Source: Dechloromonas sp. TW-R-39-2 (GTDB lineage Bacteria; Pseudomonadota; Gammaproteobacteria; Burkholderiales; Rhodocyclaceae). From it: a stretch of 64,000 nt of DNA. The position numbers were made by a program, and so were the translations under genes. Position 1 is the first letter of the stretch. Each line of letters begins with the position of its first letter. The stretch is taken from positions 2,573,001 to 2,637,000 of the forward strand of contig NZ_CP045202.1 of the NCBI RefSeq assembly GCF_016864195.1, given 5' to 3'. Below, piece after piece: positions 54,908 through 63,814 of the stretch. The notes under the pieces were generated by a model that worked only from the letters and a program-made list of their open reading frames with translations, was not told the origin of the DNA and made no database searches.

Positions 54908-55354
54908 TTACTCGGCAACCACAGCCACATTGATGTTGGCCAGCACATCGGTGTGCAGGGCAACGTCGAGCGGGAATTCACCGATCGTCTTGAGCGGGCC
55001 TTCCGGCATGCGGACAGCTGAACGATCGACGGCAAAGCCGGCAGCCTTCAGTGCTTCAGCAACATCGGCATTGCCGACGGAACCGAACAGACGGCCATCC
55101 ATACCAGCCTTGCGGGCAACGGTAACGGTGGTGCCATTCATCTTGTCGGCAACGCCCTGGGCAGCAGCCAGCTTTTCAGCGGCCAGCTTTTCCAGTTCAG
55201 CGCGACGAGCTTCAAACTCAGCCATGGCAGCCGGCGTAGCACGCTTGGCCATACGCTTCGGGATCAGGAAGTTACGGGCGTAACCGTCCTTGACCTTGAC
55301 GACATCACCGAGGTTACCGAGGTTAACAACCTTCTCGAGCAGAATGATTTGCAT
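54908..55354 (-). CDS. rplI: 50S ribosomal protein L9
   Basis: 148 aa, full length. The N-terminal rRNA-binding domain [34 protein letters not shown] is followed by the long central helix and a C-terminal domain ending [17 protein letters not shown]. Last gene of the rpsF operon, 18 bases after rpsR. Confidence 0.99.
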   Translation of the reverse strand: MQIILLEKVVNLGNLGDVVKVKDGYARNFLIPKRMAKRATPAAMAEFEARRAELEKLAAEKLAAAQGVADKMNGTTVTVARKAGMDGRLFGSVGNADVAEALKAAGFAVDRSAVRMPEGPLKTIGEFPLDVALHTDVLANINVAVVAE

Positions 55355-55372
55355 GTTTCGTCTCCTCGAAAA

Positions 55373-55648
55373 TTATTGATGGTTATCGGTGTAAGGCAGC
55401 AGAGCCAGGAAGCGGGCGCGCTTGATTGCGGTGCCCAGCTGACGCTGATAGCCGGCCTTGGTACCGGTCAGACGAGCCGGCATGATCTTGGCGTTTTCCT
55501 GGATGTATTCCTTGAGAACGTCTACATCCTTGTAGTCGATCTGTTCGACCTTTTCAGCCGTGAAGCGGCAGAATTTGCGACGCTTGAACAGGCCGCCACC
55601 GCGCTTCTTTTTCTTGTCGTCATCCTTCTTCTTGAAGAATCGAGCCAT
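55373..55648 (-). CDS. rpsR: 30S ribosomal protein S18
   Basis: 91 aa with a Lys-rich start ([19 protein letters not shown]) and the S18 core [26 protein letters not shown], then [38 protein letters not shown] precedes the ATG. Its 5' end overlaps priB by 29 bases. Confidence 0.99.
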   Translation of the reverse strand: MARFFKKKDDDKKKKRGGGLFKRRKFCRFTAEKVEQIDYKDVDVLKEYIQENAKIMPARLTGTKAGYQRQLGTAIKRARFLALLPYTDNHQ

Positions 55649-55949
55649 TTTCGTTTCCTTCCAAAAATTCTATTGAGTGCACATGCAGCACGGGCATTTT
55701 GCTGTTGCGATTTCTGGCAGCCAGAAAACCTGTCACTTTGACACCCCCACTCAGAGGGACTGCTTCGAGCCAGCGGGCAGAATCGCCCAAGGCCAAAACA
55801 GCAATTTCCACTTCTACCAGACGCTCTGTTTTGTTTTCAATCTGTGAGGAGCTGTGTTGCAGCCATCCTTCACTGACTGGAATTCCTGCCGGCGTGTAGC
55901 GCAACGCTTTACGCTCAAGCAGCTTTCCAGTGATTTCAAGACAGTTCAG
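55620..55949 (-). CDS. priB: Primosomal replication protein N (PriB), apparent CTG start
   Basis: About 109 aa, single-OB-fold ssDNA-binding protein of the replication restart primosome. [22 protein letters not shown] matches the N-terminal strands of neisserial PriB, so translation must begin upstream of the first TTG (55904). No ATG, GTG or TTG occurs in frame between the rpsF stop and that point. The best candidate is CTG at 55949 (CTG-AAC-TGT-CTT), preceded by GGGA six bases away, which would give the family start MNCLEITG. It sits between rpsF and rpsR as usual and overlaps rpsR by 29 bases. Confidence 0.85.
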   Translation of the reverse strand: MNCLEITGKLLERKALRYTPAGIPVSEGWLQHSSSQIENKTERLVEVEIAVLALGDSARWLEAVPLSGGVKVTGFLAARNRNSKMPVLHVHSIEFLEGNENGSILQEEG

Positions 55950-55972
55950 CCGTAATCCCGTACAAATATCCG

Positions 55973-56344
55973 TTAAGCAGCCGGTGCTTCGACGGCAGCT
56001 TCACCAGCCAGCAAAGACTTGGACTTCTCTTCCTTCATCATCGGGGAAGGAGTCGTCACAGCAGCCTTCATCTTGACGGTCAGGTGGCGCAGAACAGCGT
56101 CGTTGAACTTGAACGAATGCTCGAGTTCATTGAGCGTTTCACCTTCGCACTCGATGTTCATCAGGACGTAGTGAGCTTTGTGGATCTTCTGGATCGGGTA
56201 AGCCAGCTGACGACGGCCCCAATCTTCAAGACGGTGGATCGTGCCGTTCTTTGCGGTAACGATGGCGCGGTAACGTTCGACCATGCCTGGCACTTGTTCG
56301 CTTTGGTCCGGATGGACGATAAAGACGATTTCGTAATGGCGCAT
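55973..56344 (-). CDS. rpsF: 30S ribosomal protein S6
   Basis: 123 aa: [52 protein letters not shown] and [15 protein letters not shown] are S6 motifs. The Ala/Glu-rich tail is longer than average. AAAAGGAG seven bases before the ATG is a strong ribosome site. First gene of the operon. Confidence 0.99.
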   Translation of the reverse strand: MRHYEIVFIVHPDQSEQVPGMVERYRAIVTAKNGTIHRLEDWGRRQLAYPIQKIHKAHYVLMNIECEGETLNELEHSFKFNDAVLRHLTVKMKAAVTTPSPMMKEEKSKSLLAGEAAVEAPAA

Positions 56345-56394
56345 GCAAACTCCTTTTGGCTAATACCCCCCGCCATGCGGTCGCGGTGGGGCAA

Positions 56395-56433
56395 GGTTGA
56401 AAAGCCCACGACTATAGCAGAAATCGTGGGCTT
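56395..56433 (-). terminator. Terminator between the acyl-CoA dehydrogenase gene and rpsF
   Basis: A perfect 10-bp stem AAGCCCACGA / TCGTGGGCTT with a 12-base loop, followed on the minus strand by TTTTC. The loop contains CTATAG, which might also be part of the rpsF promoter. Confidence 0.75.
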
Positions 56434-56458
56434 AGAGGGAAAAACAAAGGCTTATTTA

Positions 56459-58240
56459 TTAAAAACTATCGTCATCAATCTGGAGCGCACCGACAGCACC
56501 GCTCATGACAGACTCAGCCAAGCCCTCTGCCTGAGTCAAAAAGTGGTCAGCATAGAAGCGGGTTGTAGCCAGCTTGGCTTTCCAGAAGGGGTCGGTATCA
56601 CCGGACGCCAACCTGGCACGGGCGATGACCGCTGCGCGCCCTAGTTGCCAGCCTCCGGCAACAATCCCCAGCAGACAAAGAAATGGCACAGCTCCGGCAT
56701 GAACTGCTTTGGTATCCGACGAAAATGTCTCGACAATCCAGGAAACAGCCTTTTCCAGCGCGTCGACCGCAGCATTCTGACGGGCACCTATGTGCGACAG
56801 ATCATCATCAAGTTGCAGCGCAGCGGCGCGCATATCCGCAATCAAGGCTGCAATCGTCACCCCTTTTTCGCGAGCGATCTTCCTGCCAATCAGATCGTTT
56901 GCCTGAATTGCCGTTGTGCCTTCGTAAATCGCAGTGATTCGCGCATCGCGCAGATGCTGTGCCGCACCCGTTTCCTCGATATAACCCATACCGCCGTGAA
57001 CTTGCACGCCGAGCGAAGCAATATCGATGGCACTCTCGGTACTCCACCCCTTGACCACCGGAATCATCAAATCAGCAAAGGCCTGACCACACTGGCGAGC
57101 GTGCTCATCCGGGTTGGCATGCGCATGATCCTGAGCCGTTGCCGTCACATAGGCCAAAGCTCGCATTGCCTCAATCCGTGCCCGCATCGACATCAACATG
57201 CGTCGAACGTCAGGATGCCTGATGATCGGGACTTTCGGCCCGCCACGCACACCAACCTCAGCCCCCTGCACACGATCCCTGGCGTAGACAACTGCCCGCT
57301 GATAAGCCCTTTCGGCATCACCCAGACCTTCCAGACCGACATTGAAACGGGCGGCGTTCATCATGATGAACATGTATTCCAGGCCACGATTCTCTTCACC
57401 GACCAGCGTACCGATGGCGCCGCCATTGTCGCCAAAGGCCAGAACGGCGGTTGGGCTGCCATGAATGCCCAGCTTGTGCTCAATCGAGACACAGAAGACG
57501 TCATTACGCTCACCCGGCTCGCCTGCTGCATCCAGCAGGAACTTCGGAACCACAAAAAGGGAAATCCCCTTGACACCTTCCGGGGCATCGGGCGTACGAG
57601 CCAGAACCAAGTGGACAATATTGTCCGCCATGTCGTGCTCGCCATAAGTAATGAAAATTTTCTGACCAAAAATCCTGTAGGCACCATCTCCGACAGGCTC
57701 TGCACGACTGTGTACGGCTGCGAGATCTGACCCAGCCGAGGGTTCGGTCAGATTCATCGTACCTGTCCATTCACCGGAGACCAGTTTAGGCAGATAAGCC
57801 GCTTTCTGAGCATCCGTACCGGCGATCATCAACGCCTCGATCGCACCCTGAGTCAACATCGGACACAGGGAAAAAGCATGGTTGGAGGCCTTCCACATTT
57901 CGCTGACAGCAGCAGACAGCAAACGGGGCAAGCCCTGACCGCCGAACTCGGGGTCGCAACCCAAGCCATTCCAGCCATTGTCTACAAATTGACGATAAGC
58001 CTCCTTGAAGCCAGGCGAGGTGGTTACCACCTTATCCGCCCACTTGGCTCCCTCTCGATCCCCCACCCGATTCAGCGGGGACAGAACCTCACTCGCGAAC
58101 TTGGCTGCCTCATCGAGAATTGCATCAACCACATCTGGAGAAGCCTCTTCGCAGCCAGGCAGCGCTACAACCTGATCCAGGCCTGCAAGTTCCTGCATGA
58201 CAAAACGAATGTCCTTCAGCGGTGCAACATATTCGCTCAT
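56459..58240 (-). CDS. Acyl-CoA dehydrogenase (large, DmdC-like type)
   Basis: 593 aa. The N-terminal helical domain begins YVAPLKDIRFVMQEL, a feature of the ~595-aa DmdC/FadE-like class; FAD/substrate motifs are MNLTEPSAGSDL near residue 165, KIFITYGEHDMA near 195, the helical QVHGGMGYIEETGAAQHLRDARI near 410 and the catalytic Glu in ITAIYEGTTAIQANDLIGRK. A C-terminal extension follows. It would oxidise an acyl-CoA and pass electrons to the flavoprotein EtfAB encoded 2.6 kb upstream on the same strand. The ATG overlaps the FimV-like stop (ATGA). Substrate chain length is not readable. Confidence 0.92.
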   Translation of the reverse strand: MSEYVAPLKDIRFVMQELAGLDQVVALPGCEEASPDVVDAILDEAAKFASEVLSPLNRVGDREGAKWADKVVTTSPGFKEAYRQFVDNGWNGLGCDPEFGGQGLPRLLSAAVSEMWKASNHAFSLCPMLTQGAIEALMIAGTDAQKAAYLPKLVSGEWTGTMNLTEPSAGSDLAAVHSRAEPVGDGAYRIFGQKIFITYGEHDMADNIVHLVLARTPDAPEGVKGISLFVVPKFLLDAAGEPGERNDVFCVSIEHKLGIHGSPTAVLAFGDNGGAIGTLVGEENRGLEYMFIMMNAARFNVGLEGLGDAERAYQRAVVYARDRVQGAEVGVRGGPKVPIIRHPDVRRMLMSMRARIEAMRALAYVTATAQDHAHANPDEHARQCGQAFADLMIPVVKGWSTESAIDIASLGVQVHGGMGYIEETGAAQHLRDARITAIYEGTTAIQANDLIGRKIAREKGVTIAALIADMRAAALQLDDDLSHIGARQNAAVDALEKAVSWIVETFSSDTKAVHAGAVPFLCLLGIVAGGWQLGRAAVIARARLASGDTDPFWKAKLATTRFYADHFLTQAEGLAESVMSGAVGALQIDDDSF

Positions 58241-60072
58241 GCCCCCTCCACTTCTCTTTCCATGCGGTTTGATGTTTCCTTGAGTTCGATCAGGAACAGA
58301 ATTTCCTCGACAACCGGCAAAGCAAAACCAACCCGCTTGCCGCCACGGTTATCGCGCAACAGCTGATACAGATAGCCAACCACATCACCCGATGACCAGA
58401 ACTGGGTCACCGACGCCATGATGCGCGGCATATCCTCTAGACATTCCGGACGCGGAGCAACAGGTACAGGAGAAACCGGAGCCTCATCATCGAGAATCAG
58501 GTCCAGCGAATGACGGTTCTGACTCGGCTCCGAGCCATCCCATTGTTGAATTTCAACATTGAAGTTCTGGTTCAGATTCAATGCAACGGCTTCGAATTCA
58601 TTGCGCATGCCGGCCATCTTGTAGACGTCCATCAGACGAATCCATGGCTGCAAGGCCTCCTGCGGATTATTATCGATGTACTCCTGAAGCGCCTGGGCTG
58701 CGCCCTTGACACGCCCGAAGGAAAGCATGATGTCAGCCAGTTCCATGACCGGATTGGCTTCAAAATGCTCATCAAGCGTCGTGGCATTGACCGAGAAAAC
58801 AGAATCAAGCTGGGCCTCCGCCAGGGAGTCGTTCGTAGCCTGCGGCGAATTGCTGACCACTTTACCTGTATCGTGCCCATCAAGCTCAAGATCAACCTTC
58901 ATGGTCGACCCCATCATGCCCGGCTCGACAGGCAGATCAACACCACCGAGCTCTTCGTACTCTTCGTCACGCTTTGGATCAACCTCCAACCCGGGTGCAA
59001 CGAATAAATCGTCAGAATCGATATTGCGCAATTGGCGCTCACGATAATTTCTCCAGCCAAGCAAGCCCCCGAGCGCCAACACAGCTACCGACAAAAGTCC
59101 GTAGAGCCCCCACTCGGAGAGATCACTCGACGAATCGGCTGCGGCAGGCGGTGGGCTGGCTGGCGGAGCAGGCGGCGGGGGTACAGGCGCAACAGGCTTG
59201 GCAGCATCGCCAACGGGCTGAGCCCCCGCTACTGCAGGCGCTCCCTGAGCTGCATCCTTCTCGGAACGCTGGGCAATTTCCAGCGTTCTCTGTTCCAGTT
59301 CAGCCAAGGTACCTTCCATGTTGCGCAGCTTTTCCGCCGTCGCCATTTGGGTATTGGCCTGCTCATGAAGCGCCATCAACATGCGATATTCGAGGCGCAG
59401 CACTTCACGCTGAGCCTCGACCGATTGCCCAGCACCTGTCTGCCTGCCCATTCCGGCAATATCGGTCGCCAAACGCAAGGAGGGATCACCGACATCGATC
59501 CCCGTTGAAAGCATCAAGCGGTCTGGCAATCCCTTGCCAGCATCATTTCGTCCGATAGGACGCGAACGCGGGGCAGAAGGACGGGAAACAACCGGTCCAC
59601 GGTCTGCCGCCGCCGGACGTGAAGCAGCCTTTACTGAATCTCCTTGAACCTGTGACGGCAATTCGCGAGCAACCGCACGCGGTGACTCTGGCGCAACATC
59701 CCTGGCCGGTGAAGCAAGAATCACATAGTCACGAGAGATATCATTCCCACACGCCACATGCACGGCAAACTGCATGATCGGCTCACGCAAGGGAATATCC
59801 GATTTGATTTCCAGAACGGGCGGATTGCCATTGCGAGTACTCAGCACCGCTTTCTTGAGCCAGGGCAGATCACCGCCATTCGTCGGCTGAACAAGGCGAT
59901 AGCATGAAGCATCAAGCACTTCCTTGCCCCCGCCCAGCAAACCGACCTCAACCTGCAGACGATCACCCAATGCAGGCTGCCCCCTGAGCTCCCCCAGCCC
60001 AATCGCTGAAGCACTCGCAGAAACGGCGAGCAAGGCGACCGGAAAGCAATAACGGAAAGTCAAACAATTCAA
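58237..60072 (-). CDS. FimV-like protein (type IV pilus/polar hub family)
   Basis: 611 aa from a TTG with GAGGG eight bases upstream; the frame extends 36 codons further but would then overlap the next gene. A signal-like N-terminus (CFPVALLAVSASASA) precedes IGLGELRGQPALGDRLQVEVGLL, the FimV N-terminal signature. A LysM domain is not evident. A coiled coil lies at about 225-275 (LRLEYRMLMALHEQANTQMATAEK), then a Pro/Ala linker, one membrane helix near 335 (LYGLLSVAVLALGGLLGW), and a cytoplasmic TPR-like FimV C-terminal part near 465-530. FimV proteins organise pili and polar functions. The coupling to an acyl-CoA dehydrogenase is unusual. Confidence 0.82.
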   Translation of the reverse strand: MNCLTFRYCFPVALLAVSASASAIGLGELRGQPALGDRLQVEVGLLGGGKEVLDASCYRLVQPTNGGDLPWLKKAVLSTRNGNPPVLEIKSDIPLREPIMQFAVHVACGNDISRDYVILASPARDVAPESPRAVARELPSQVQGDSVKAASRPAAADRGPVVSRPSAPRSRPIGRNDAGKGLPDRLMLSTGIDVGDPSLRLATDIAGMGRQTGAGQSVEAQREVLRLEYRMLMALHEQANTQMATAEKLRNMEGTLAELEQRTLEIAQRSEKDAAQGAPAVAGAQPVGDAAKPVAPVPPPPAPPASPPPAAADSSSDLSEWGLYGLLSVAVLALGGLLGWRNYRERQLRNIDSDDLFVAPGLEVDPKRDEEYEELGGVDLPVEPGMMGSTMKVDLELDGHDTGKVVSNSPQATNDSLAEAQLDSVFSVNATTLDEHFEANPVMELADIMLSFGRVKGAAQALQEYIDNNPQEALQPWIRLMDVYKMAGMRNEFEAVALNLNQNFNVEIQQWDGSEPSQNRHSLDLILDDEAPVSPVPVAPRPECLEDMPRIMASVTQFWSSGDVVGYLYQLLRDNRGGKRVGFALPVVEEILFLIELKETSNRMEREVEGA

Positions 60073-60115
60073 GGAAACAGCCCTCAATGACAAAAAACTA
60101 AGCGGATTGTAGTCG

Positions 60116-60781
60116 TTATTTATCACATAGATAACAGGAATCGTTAAAGGTAAGTACCCAGTTGGGACGATAAACGACAAAAAGCGTCATGACCATTCCC
60201 GAGAGCCATGCCTCGGAGAATCCCAATAACAAAAAATAGGGAAAATAATCACCAATCAGATATTCCCATTCATACGCCCCCGCCATTGCCATGAACACAG
60301 AAACTGAAAATCCGGTCGCAATAACAGTCAGTGCCGCACAAAGGAAGCCGTGGATGAATATATAAACAAAAAAATGCCTGGGAAGAACCGGAGAGAGCCA
60401 CTTGAACAAGAAATGACTGCACGGCACCGCCACGCCAGCCATGAGTAGCTCATTCAACCCAAAGGCAAAAATTCCGGCAGAACCATTCAAGGTGACGGCA
60501 GCCAAGACGGCAGATAAACCGATAAAGGCAAGGTATGGACCAAAACTCAGCGTAAAGACGGTGGCGCCAAGCAGATGGAACCCCAACCCGGGCTTGACGC
60601 CCGCTTTCATGCTCCAGATCAGCACCAGAAACACGATCATGCCAAGCCACACATTGAGCTGTTCCGAACTCCTGAGACGCGCCCAGTCGGCCCGAAAAAG
60701 ACAAAGGGCGAAGACGGGTAGCCAGACGACCCAAGCCGCCCAGTACCACGCTTCGCCCAACAGTGTATCCGGTAGATTCAC
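60116..60781 (-). CDS. CbiM-like multi-pass membrane protein (ECF-type permease family)
   Basis: 221 aa with six or seven hydrophobic helices. MKAGVKPGLGFHLLGATVFTLSFGPYLAFIGLSAVLAAV and the following FAFGLNELLMAGVAVPCSHFLFKWL resemble the CbiM/NikM substrate-binding permeases of cobalt or nickel uptake. The N-terminal Met-His metal ligand of true CbiM is missing (it begins VNLPDT), and no ATPase or CbiN/Q partner is nearby. The GTG start lies nine bases after the etfA stop. The function is open; the family assignment is moderately sure. Confidence 0.6.
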   Translation of the reverse strand: MNLPDTLLGEAWYWAAWVVWLPVFALCLFRADWARLRSSEQLNVWLGMIVFLVLIWSMKAGVKPGLGFHLLGATVFTLSFGPYLAFIGLSAVLAAVTLNGSAGIFAFGLNELLMAGVAVPCSHFLFKWLSPVLPRHFFVYIFIHGFLCAALTVIATGFSVSVFMAMAGAYEWEYLIGDYFPYFLLLGFSEAWLSGMVMTLFVVYRPNWVLTFNDSCYLCDK

Positions 60782-60790
60782 ACGGCTATT

Positions 60791-61723
60791 TTAGCCAACA
60801 GCAGCTACCAGTTGCGGCACCACCTCAAACAAATCACCCACCAGGCCGTAATCGGCGATCTGGAAGATCGGCGCATCCGGATCCTTGTTGATCGCAACGA
60901 TCACCTTGGAATCCTTCATCCCGGCCAGATGCTGGATCGCACCGGAAATACCGACCGCCAGGTAGAGCTGCGGCGCGACAATCTTGCCGGTCTGGCCAAC
61001 CTGATAGTCATTCGGCACAAAACCGGCGTCGACCGCAGCACGGCTGGCGCCGAGTGCGGCACCGAGCTTGTCGGCTAGCGGCTCGAGCAGTTGCTGATAG
61101 TTTTCACCGCTGCCCAGACCACGACCGCCGGAGACGATGATCTTGGCGGCGCCGAGTTCGGGGCGGGCCGACTTGGTCAGTTCGCGGTGGGTCAGCGTGC
61201 TTTGGGCGGTGTCGGCGGCGGCGCCGAGCGTTTCGATTTCGGCATTGTTGCCGGCGGCGACCGCGTCAAAGGCGGTGGTGCGCACGGTGATGACCTTGAC
61301 GGCGTCGGCGCTCTTGACCGTGGCCAGCGCATTGCCGGCGTAGATCGGGCGAACGAAGGTGTCCGGGCTTTCAACGCCGGTGATTTCGGAAATCTGGGCG
61401 ACGTCGAGCAGTGCGGCGACGCGCGGCAGGAGGTTCTTGCCGAAAGTCGTGGCCGGGGCCAGGATGTGGCTGTAGCCGGCGGCATTGGCGATGACCAGCG
61501 CAGTCAGATTTTCTGCGGTCTGGCTTTGGTAGTGGCCGGCATCAGCCACTTTGACTTTGCTCACGCCTTGCAGGCCGGCGGCTTGCTGGGCGGCGCCGCT
61601 GCAGGCGGTACCGGCAACGAGGACGTGAATGTCGCCACCGATTTTCGCGGCTGCAGCCACGGTGTTGAGCGTAGCGGCCTTGAGGCTGGCGTGGTCGTGT
61701 TCTGCGATAACGAGGATGGTCAT
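60791..61723 (-). CDS. etfA: Electron transfer flavoprotein alpha subunit
   Basis: 310 aa. The C-terminal FAD domain has [55 protein letters not shown] and [35 protein letters not shown], the EtfA signature. With EtfB it carries electrons from acyl-CoA dehydrogenases to the quinone pool. It starts two bases after etfB ends. Confidence 0.98.
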   Translation of the reverse strand: MTILVIAEHDHASLKAATLNTVAAAAKIGGDIHVLVAGTACSGAAQQAAGLQGVSKVKVADAGHYQSQTAENLTALVIANAAGYSHILAPATTFGKNLLPRVAALLDVAQISEITGVESPDTFVRPIYAGNALATVKSADAVKVITVRTTAFDAVAAGNNAEIETLGAAADTAQSTLTHRELTKSARPELGAAKIIVSGGRGLGSGENYQQLLEPLADKLGAALGASRAAVDAGFVPNDYQVGQTGKIVAPQLYLAVGISGAIQHLAGMKDSKVIVAINKDPDAPIFQIADYGLVGDLFEVVPQLVAAVG

Positions 61724-61725
61724 GA

Positions 61726-62475
61726 TCAGATCACCTTGGCTTCGTTTTTGAGTTTATTGACGAGTTCGGCCACATCCGCGACCTTGACGCCGGCGGAGCG
61801 CTTGGCGGGTTCGGCGACTTTCAGCGTGCTCAGGCGCGGGGTAACGTCAACGCCGAGGTCGGCCGGCTTGACGGTGTCGAGCGGCTTCTTCTTGGCTTTC
61901 ATGATGTTCGGCAGCGTGGCGTAGCGCGGTTCGTTCAGGCGCAGGTCGGTCGAGACGACGGCCGGCAGGCTGATTGCCAGGGTTTCCAGACCCCCGTCGA
62001 TTTCGCGGGTGACTTCTGCTTTGCCGTCGGCGATGACAACCTTGGAGGCGAAGGTGGCTTGCGGCCAGTTCTGCAGCGCAGCCAGCATCTGGCCGGTCTG
62101 GTTGGCGTCGTCGTCGATGGCTTGCTTGCCGCAGATGACGAGTTGCGGTTGTTCCTTGTCGCACAGCGCCTTGAGTAGCTTGGCGACAGCCAGCGGCTGC
62201 AGTTCGACGTCGGTTTCAACCAGAATGCCGCGGTCGGCGCCGATGGCCATCGCGGTACGCAGGGTTTCCTGGCAGGCGGCCACGCCGCAGGAAACGGCGA
62301 TCACTTCTGTCGCAATCCCGGCTTCCTTCAGGCGCACGGCTTCTTCCACCGCAATTTCGTCAAACGGGTTCATGCTCATCTTGACGTTGGCCAGGTCAAC
62401 ACCTGAGCCATCCGCCTTCACGCGTACCTTGACGTTGTAGTCCACTACCCGCTTCACGGGGACGAGAATTTTCAC
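61726..62475 (-). CDS. etfB: Electron transfer flavoprotein beta subunit
   Basis: 249 aa: [40 protein letters not shown] and [33 protein letters not shown] are EtfB motifs, including the AMP-binding loop. The start is GTG with AAAGGAGAGG in front. The divergent TetR-family gene and its two palindromes lie immediately upstream, suggesting repression of etfBA by that regulator. Confidence 0.98.
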   Translation of the reverse strand: MKILVPVKRVVDYNVKVRVKADGSGVDLANVKMSMNPFDEIAVEEAVRLKEAGIATEVIAVSCGVAACQETLRTAMAIGADRGILVETDVELQPLAVAKLLKALCDKEQPQLVICGKQAIDDDANQTGQMLAALQNWPQATFASKVVIADGKAEVTREIDGGLETLAISLPAVVSTDLRLNEPRYATLPNIMKAKKKPLDTVKPADLGVDVTPRLSTLKVAEPAKRSAGVKVADVAELVNKLKNEAKVI

Positions 62476-62569
62476 AAGCCTCTCCTTTCAGGTCGTTTAA
62501 ATTTATCAGCGCCTTTGTACTACAAACTGGCATCTGTTTGACAGAGTCTTGGTCATTACGCACAATGAC

Positions 62570-62606
62570 CATACTGTGTCGTATGGAGTGCATACGGTAG
62601 CGTATG
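62570..62606. promoter_or_regulatory. Two tandem CATAC-N6-GTATG palindromes, probable TetR-type operators
   Basis: Palindrome 1 at 62570-62585 (CATAC-TGTGTC-GTATG, extended by C/G to six-base arms) and palindrome 2 at 62591-62606 (CATAC-GGTAGC-GTATG) are spaced 21 bases start to start, two helical turns. The second ends on the ATG of the TetR-family gene; the first lies about 95 bases upstream of etfB. Confidence 0.8.
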
Positions 62607-63215
62607 GAAATCACACCTGTCAAGTCTCCCCTGAAAGTGCCTCGCAAGAAGGCGGTATCGCCACGCACGCAACTTGACCCCAACCACTGGGTCGAAACGG
62701 CGGTTGACGTCCTCGCCCGAGAAGGCATTGCCGGCCTGCGCGTCGAAGTGCTGGCCAAGCGCTGCGGCGTCACCAAAGGCAGCTTTTACTGGCACTTCAA
62801 GGATCGCCAGGCGCTGCTCGATGCCGTACTGGAGCATTGGAAAGAAGGCCGGATTCGTGACATCGAGAAAACCACCTCGGTTGCCCCCGGCCAGGAACGC
62901 GACCAGTTGCACTACGCCATCGAGGTCTATGGCGCCAATCGCAATCGCAAAGGCATGTCCATTGAACTGGCTGTGCGCGATTGGGCTCGTCATGATACAC
63001 GTGCGGCAGCTGTCGTCGAAGCCGTCGATTTGTATCGCCTGGAGTGTACCCGCAAACTGTTTGTTGCTTCCGGCATGTCGGAAGCCGAAGCAAAAAGTCG
63101 CAGCCTGCTGCTGTACGCCTGCGTTTTCGGGCTATCGCTGATGCACTACAGTGAGTTTGACGACAATCTTGGCGATCTCAAGCAACGCATTGCCGAACGC
63201 ATTGTTTCAAATTAA
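62604..63215 (+). CDS. TetR/AcrR-family transcriptional regulator
   Basis: 203 aa. The N-terminal helix-turn-helix spans about 25-75 (WVETAVDVLAREGIAGLRVEVLAKRCGVTKGSFYWHFKDRQALLDAVLEHW). The C-terminal ligand domain contains LSLMHYSEF near its end. It is divergent from etfBA, and two palindromes occupy its own start, so it probably represses itself and etfBA, with an acyl-CoA-type inducer as a guess from context. There is no Shine-Dalgarno sequence before the ATG, which is itself inside a palindrome. Its 3' end overlaps the convergent lipoprotein gene by 4 bases. Confidence 0.9.
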   Translation: MEITPVKSPLKVPRKKAVSPRTQLDPNHWVETAVDVLAREGIAGLRVEVLAKRCGVTKGSFYWHFKDRQALLDAVLEHWKEGRIRDIEKTTSVAPGQERDQLHYAIEVYGANRNRKGMSIELAVRDWARHDTRAAAVVEAVDLYRLECTRKLFVASGMSEAEAKSRSLLLYACVFGLSLMHYSEFDDNLGDLKQRIAERIVSN

Positions 63216-63814
63216 CGCAGGCAATCAGCCAGCACACCGGATCGCTCCTGCTCCCACACACCGATTGCTGCGGTCAACTGCTCGACCACTGCCGTCAAGC
63301 CAGCTACACCGCCTTTTGAATCAGGTGACCCGGCGGCCTGGTCAAAGGCAAAAGTTTGCTCAGCCAAACGCCCGCGGCTACGATCAAGCCATTGCACGCG
63401 ACCTTGCAGGACAGCCCGACTGACGGTTGCCGTATCAAAAACCTGGCTGAACTCCGTGATATCAAGGCGTAGCACACAACGCGCCCGCCCCTGCCCTGCC
63501 GCAACCAGGCCTGAATCGCGAACCAGCTTAAGCTGAATCAACTGAGCCGGCGGACCCGCCCAACGTGCCCTGGCATATTCACGCAATCGCGCAGGCTCGT
63601 CATAGGCCAGACGGTAACCGATACCCAGCGAGTCGAACCACAGCGGCGCCCTGACTTCAACGGCCATCGGCACTTTACGAATCGGCGGATTGCTGCGGTC
63701 GACCGCAAAACCGAGGTCATAGACAGCCATTGCCGTATCGCCTCGCTTGCCTGACGTCAAACAGCCGGCCAACGACAGCACAAGGAGCGGTATCGCAAAG
63801 AATCGCATGTTCAT
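63212..63814 (-). CDS. ABC-type transport auxiliary lipoprotein (PqiC-like)
   Basis: 200 aa with lipoprotein signal MRFFAIPLLVLSLAGC (lipobox LAGC). The mature part has YDLGFAVDRSN, VEVRAPLWFDSLGIGYRLAYDEPARLREYARARWAGPPAQL and RCVLRLDITEFSQVFD, matching the ABC_trans_aux/PqiC family that partners MlaD-type proteins in lipid transport across the envelope. Its ATG overlaps the stop of the MlaD-family gene (ATGA). Confidence 0.88.
   Translation of the reverse strand: MNMRFFAIPLLVLSLAGCLTSGKRGDTAMAVYDLGFAVDRSNPPIRKVPMAVEVRAPLWFDSLGIGYRLAYDEPARLREYARARWAGPPAQLIQLKLVRDSGLVAAGQGRARCVLRLDITEFSQVFDTATVSRAVLQGRVQWLDRSRGRLAEQTFAFDQAAGSPDSKGGVAGLTAVVEQLTAAIGVWEQERSGVLADCLR

Noticed and set aside
60073-60180. 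The 36-codon upstream extension of the FimV-like frame
   Set aside because: It would overlap the CbiM-like gene, and the TTG at 60072 with GAGGG upstream gives a sensible signal sequence.
61091-61924. A 277-codon Gly/Ala-rich frame antisense to etfA/etfB
   Set aside because: The Gly/Ala-rich composition is the reverse reading of biased EtfA codons; no independent evidence.
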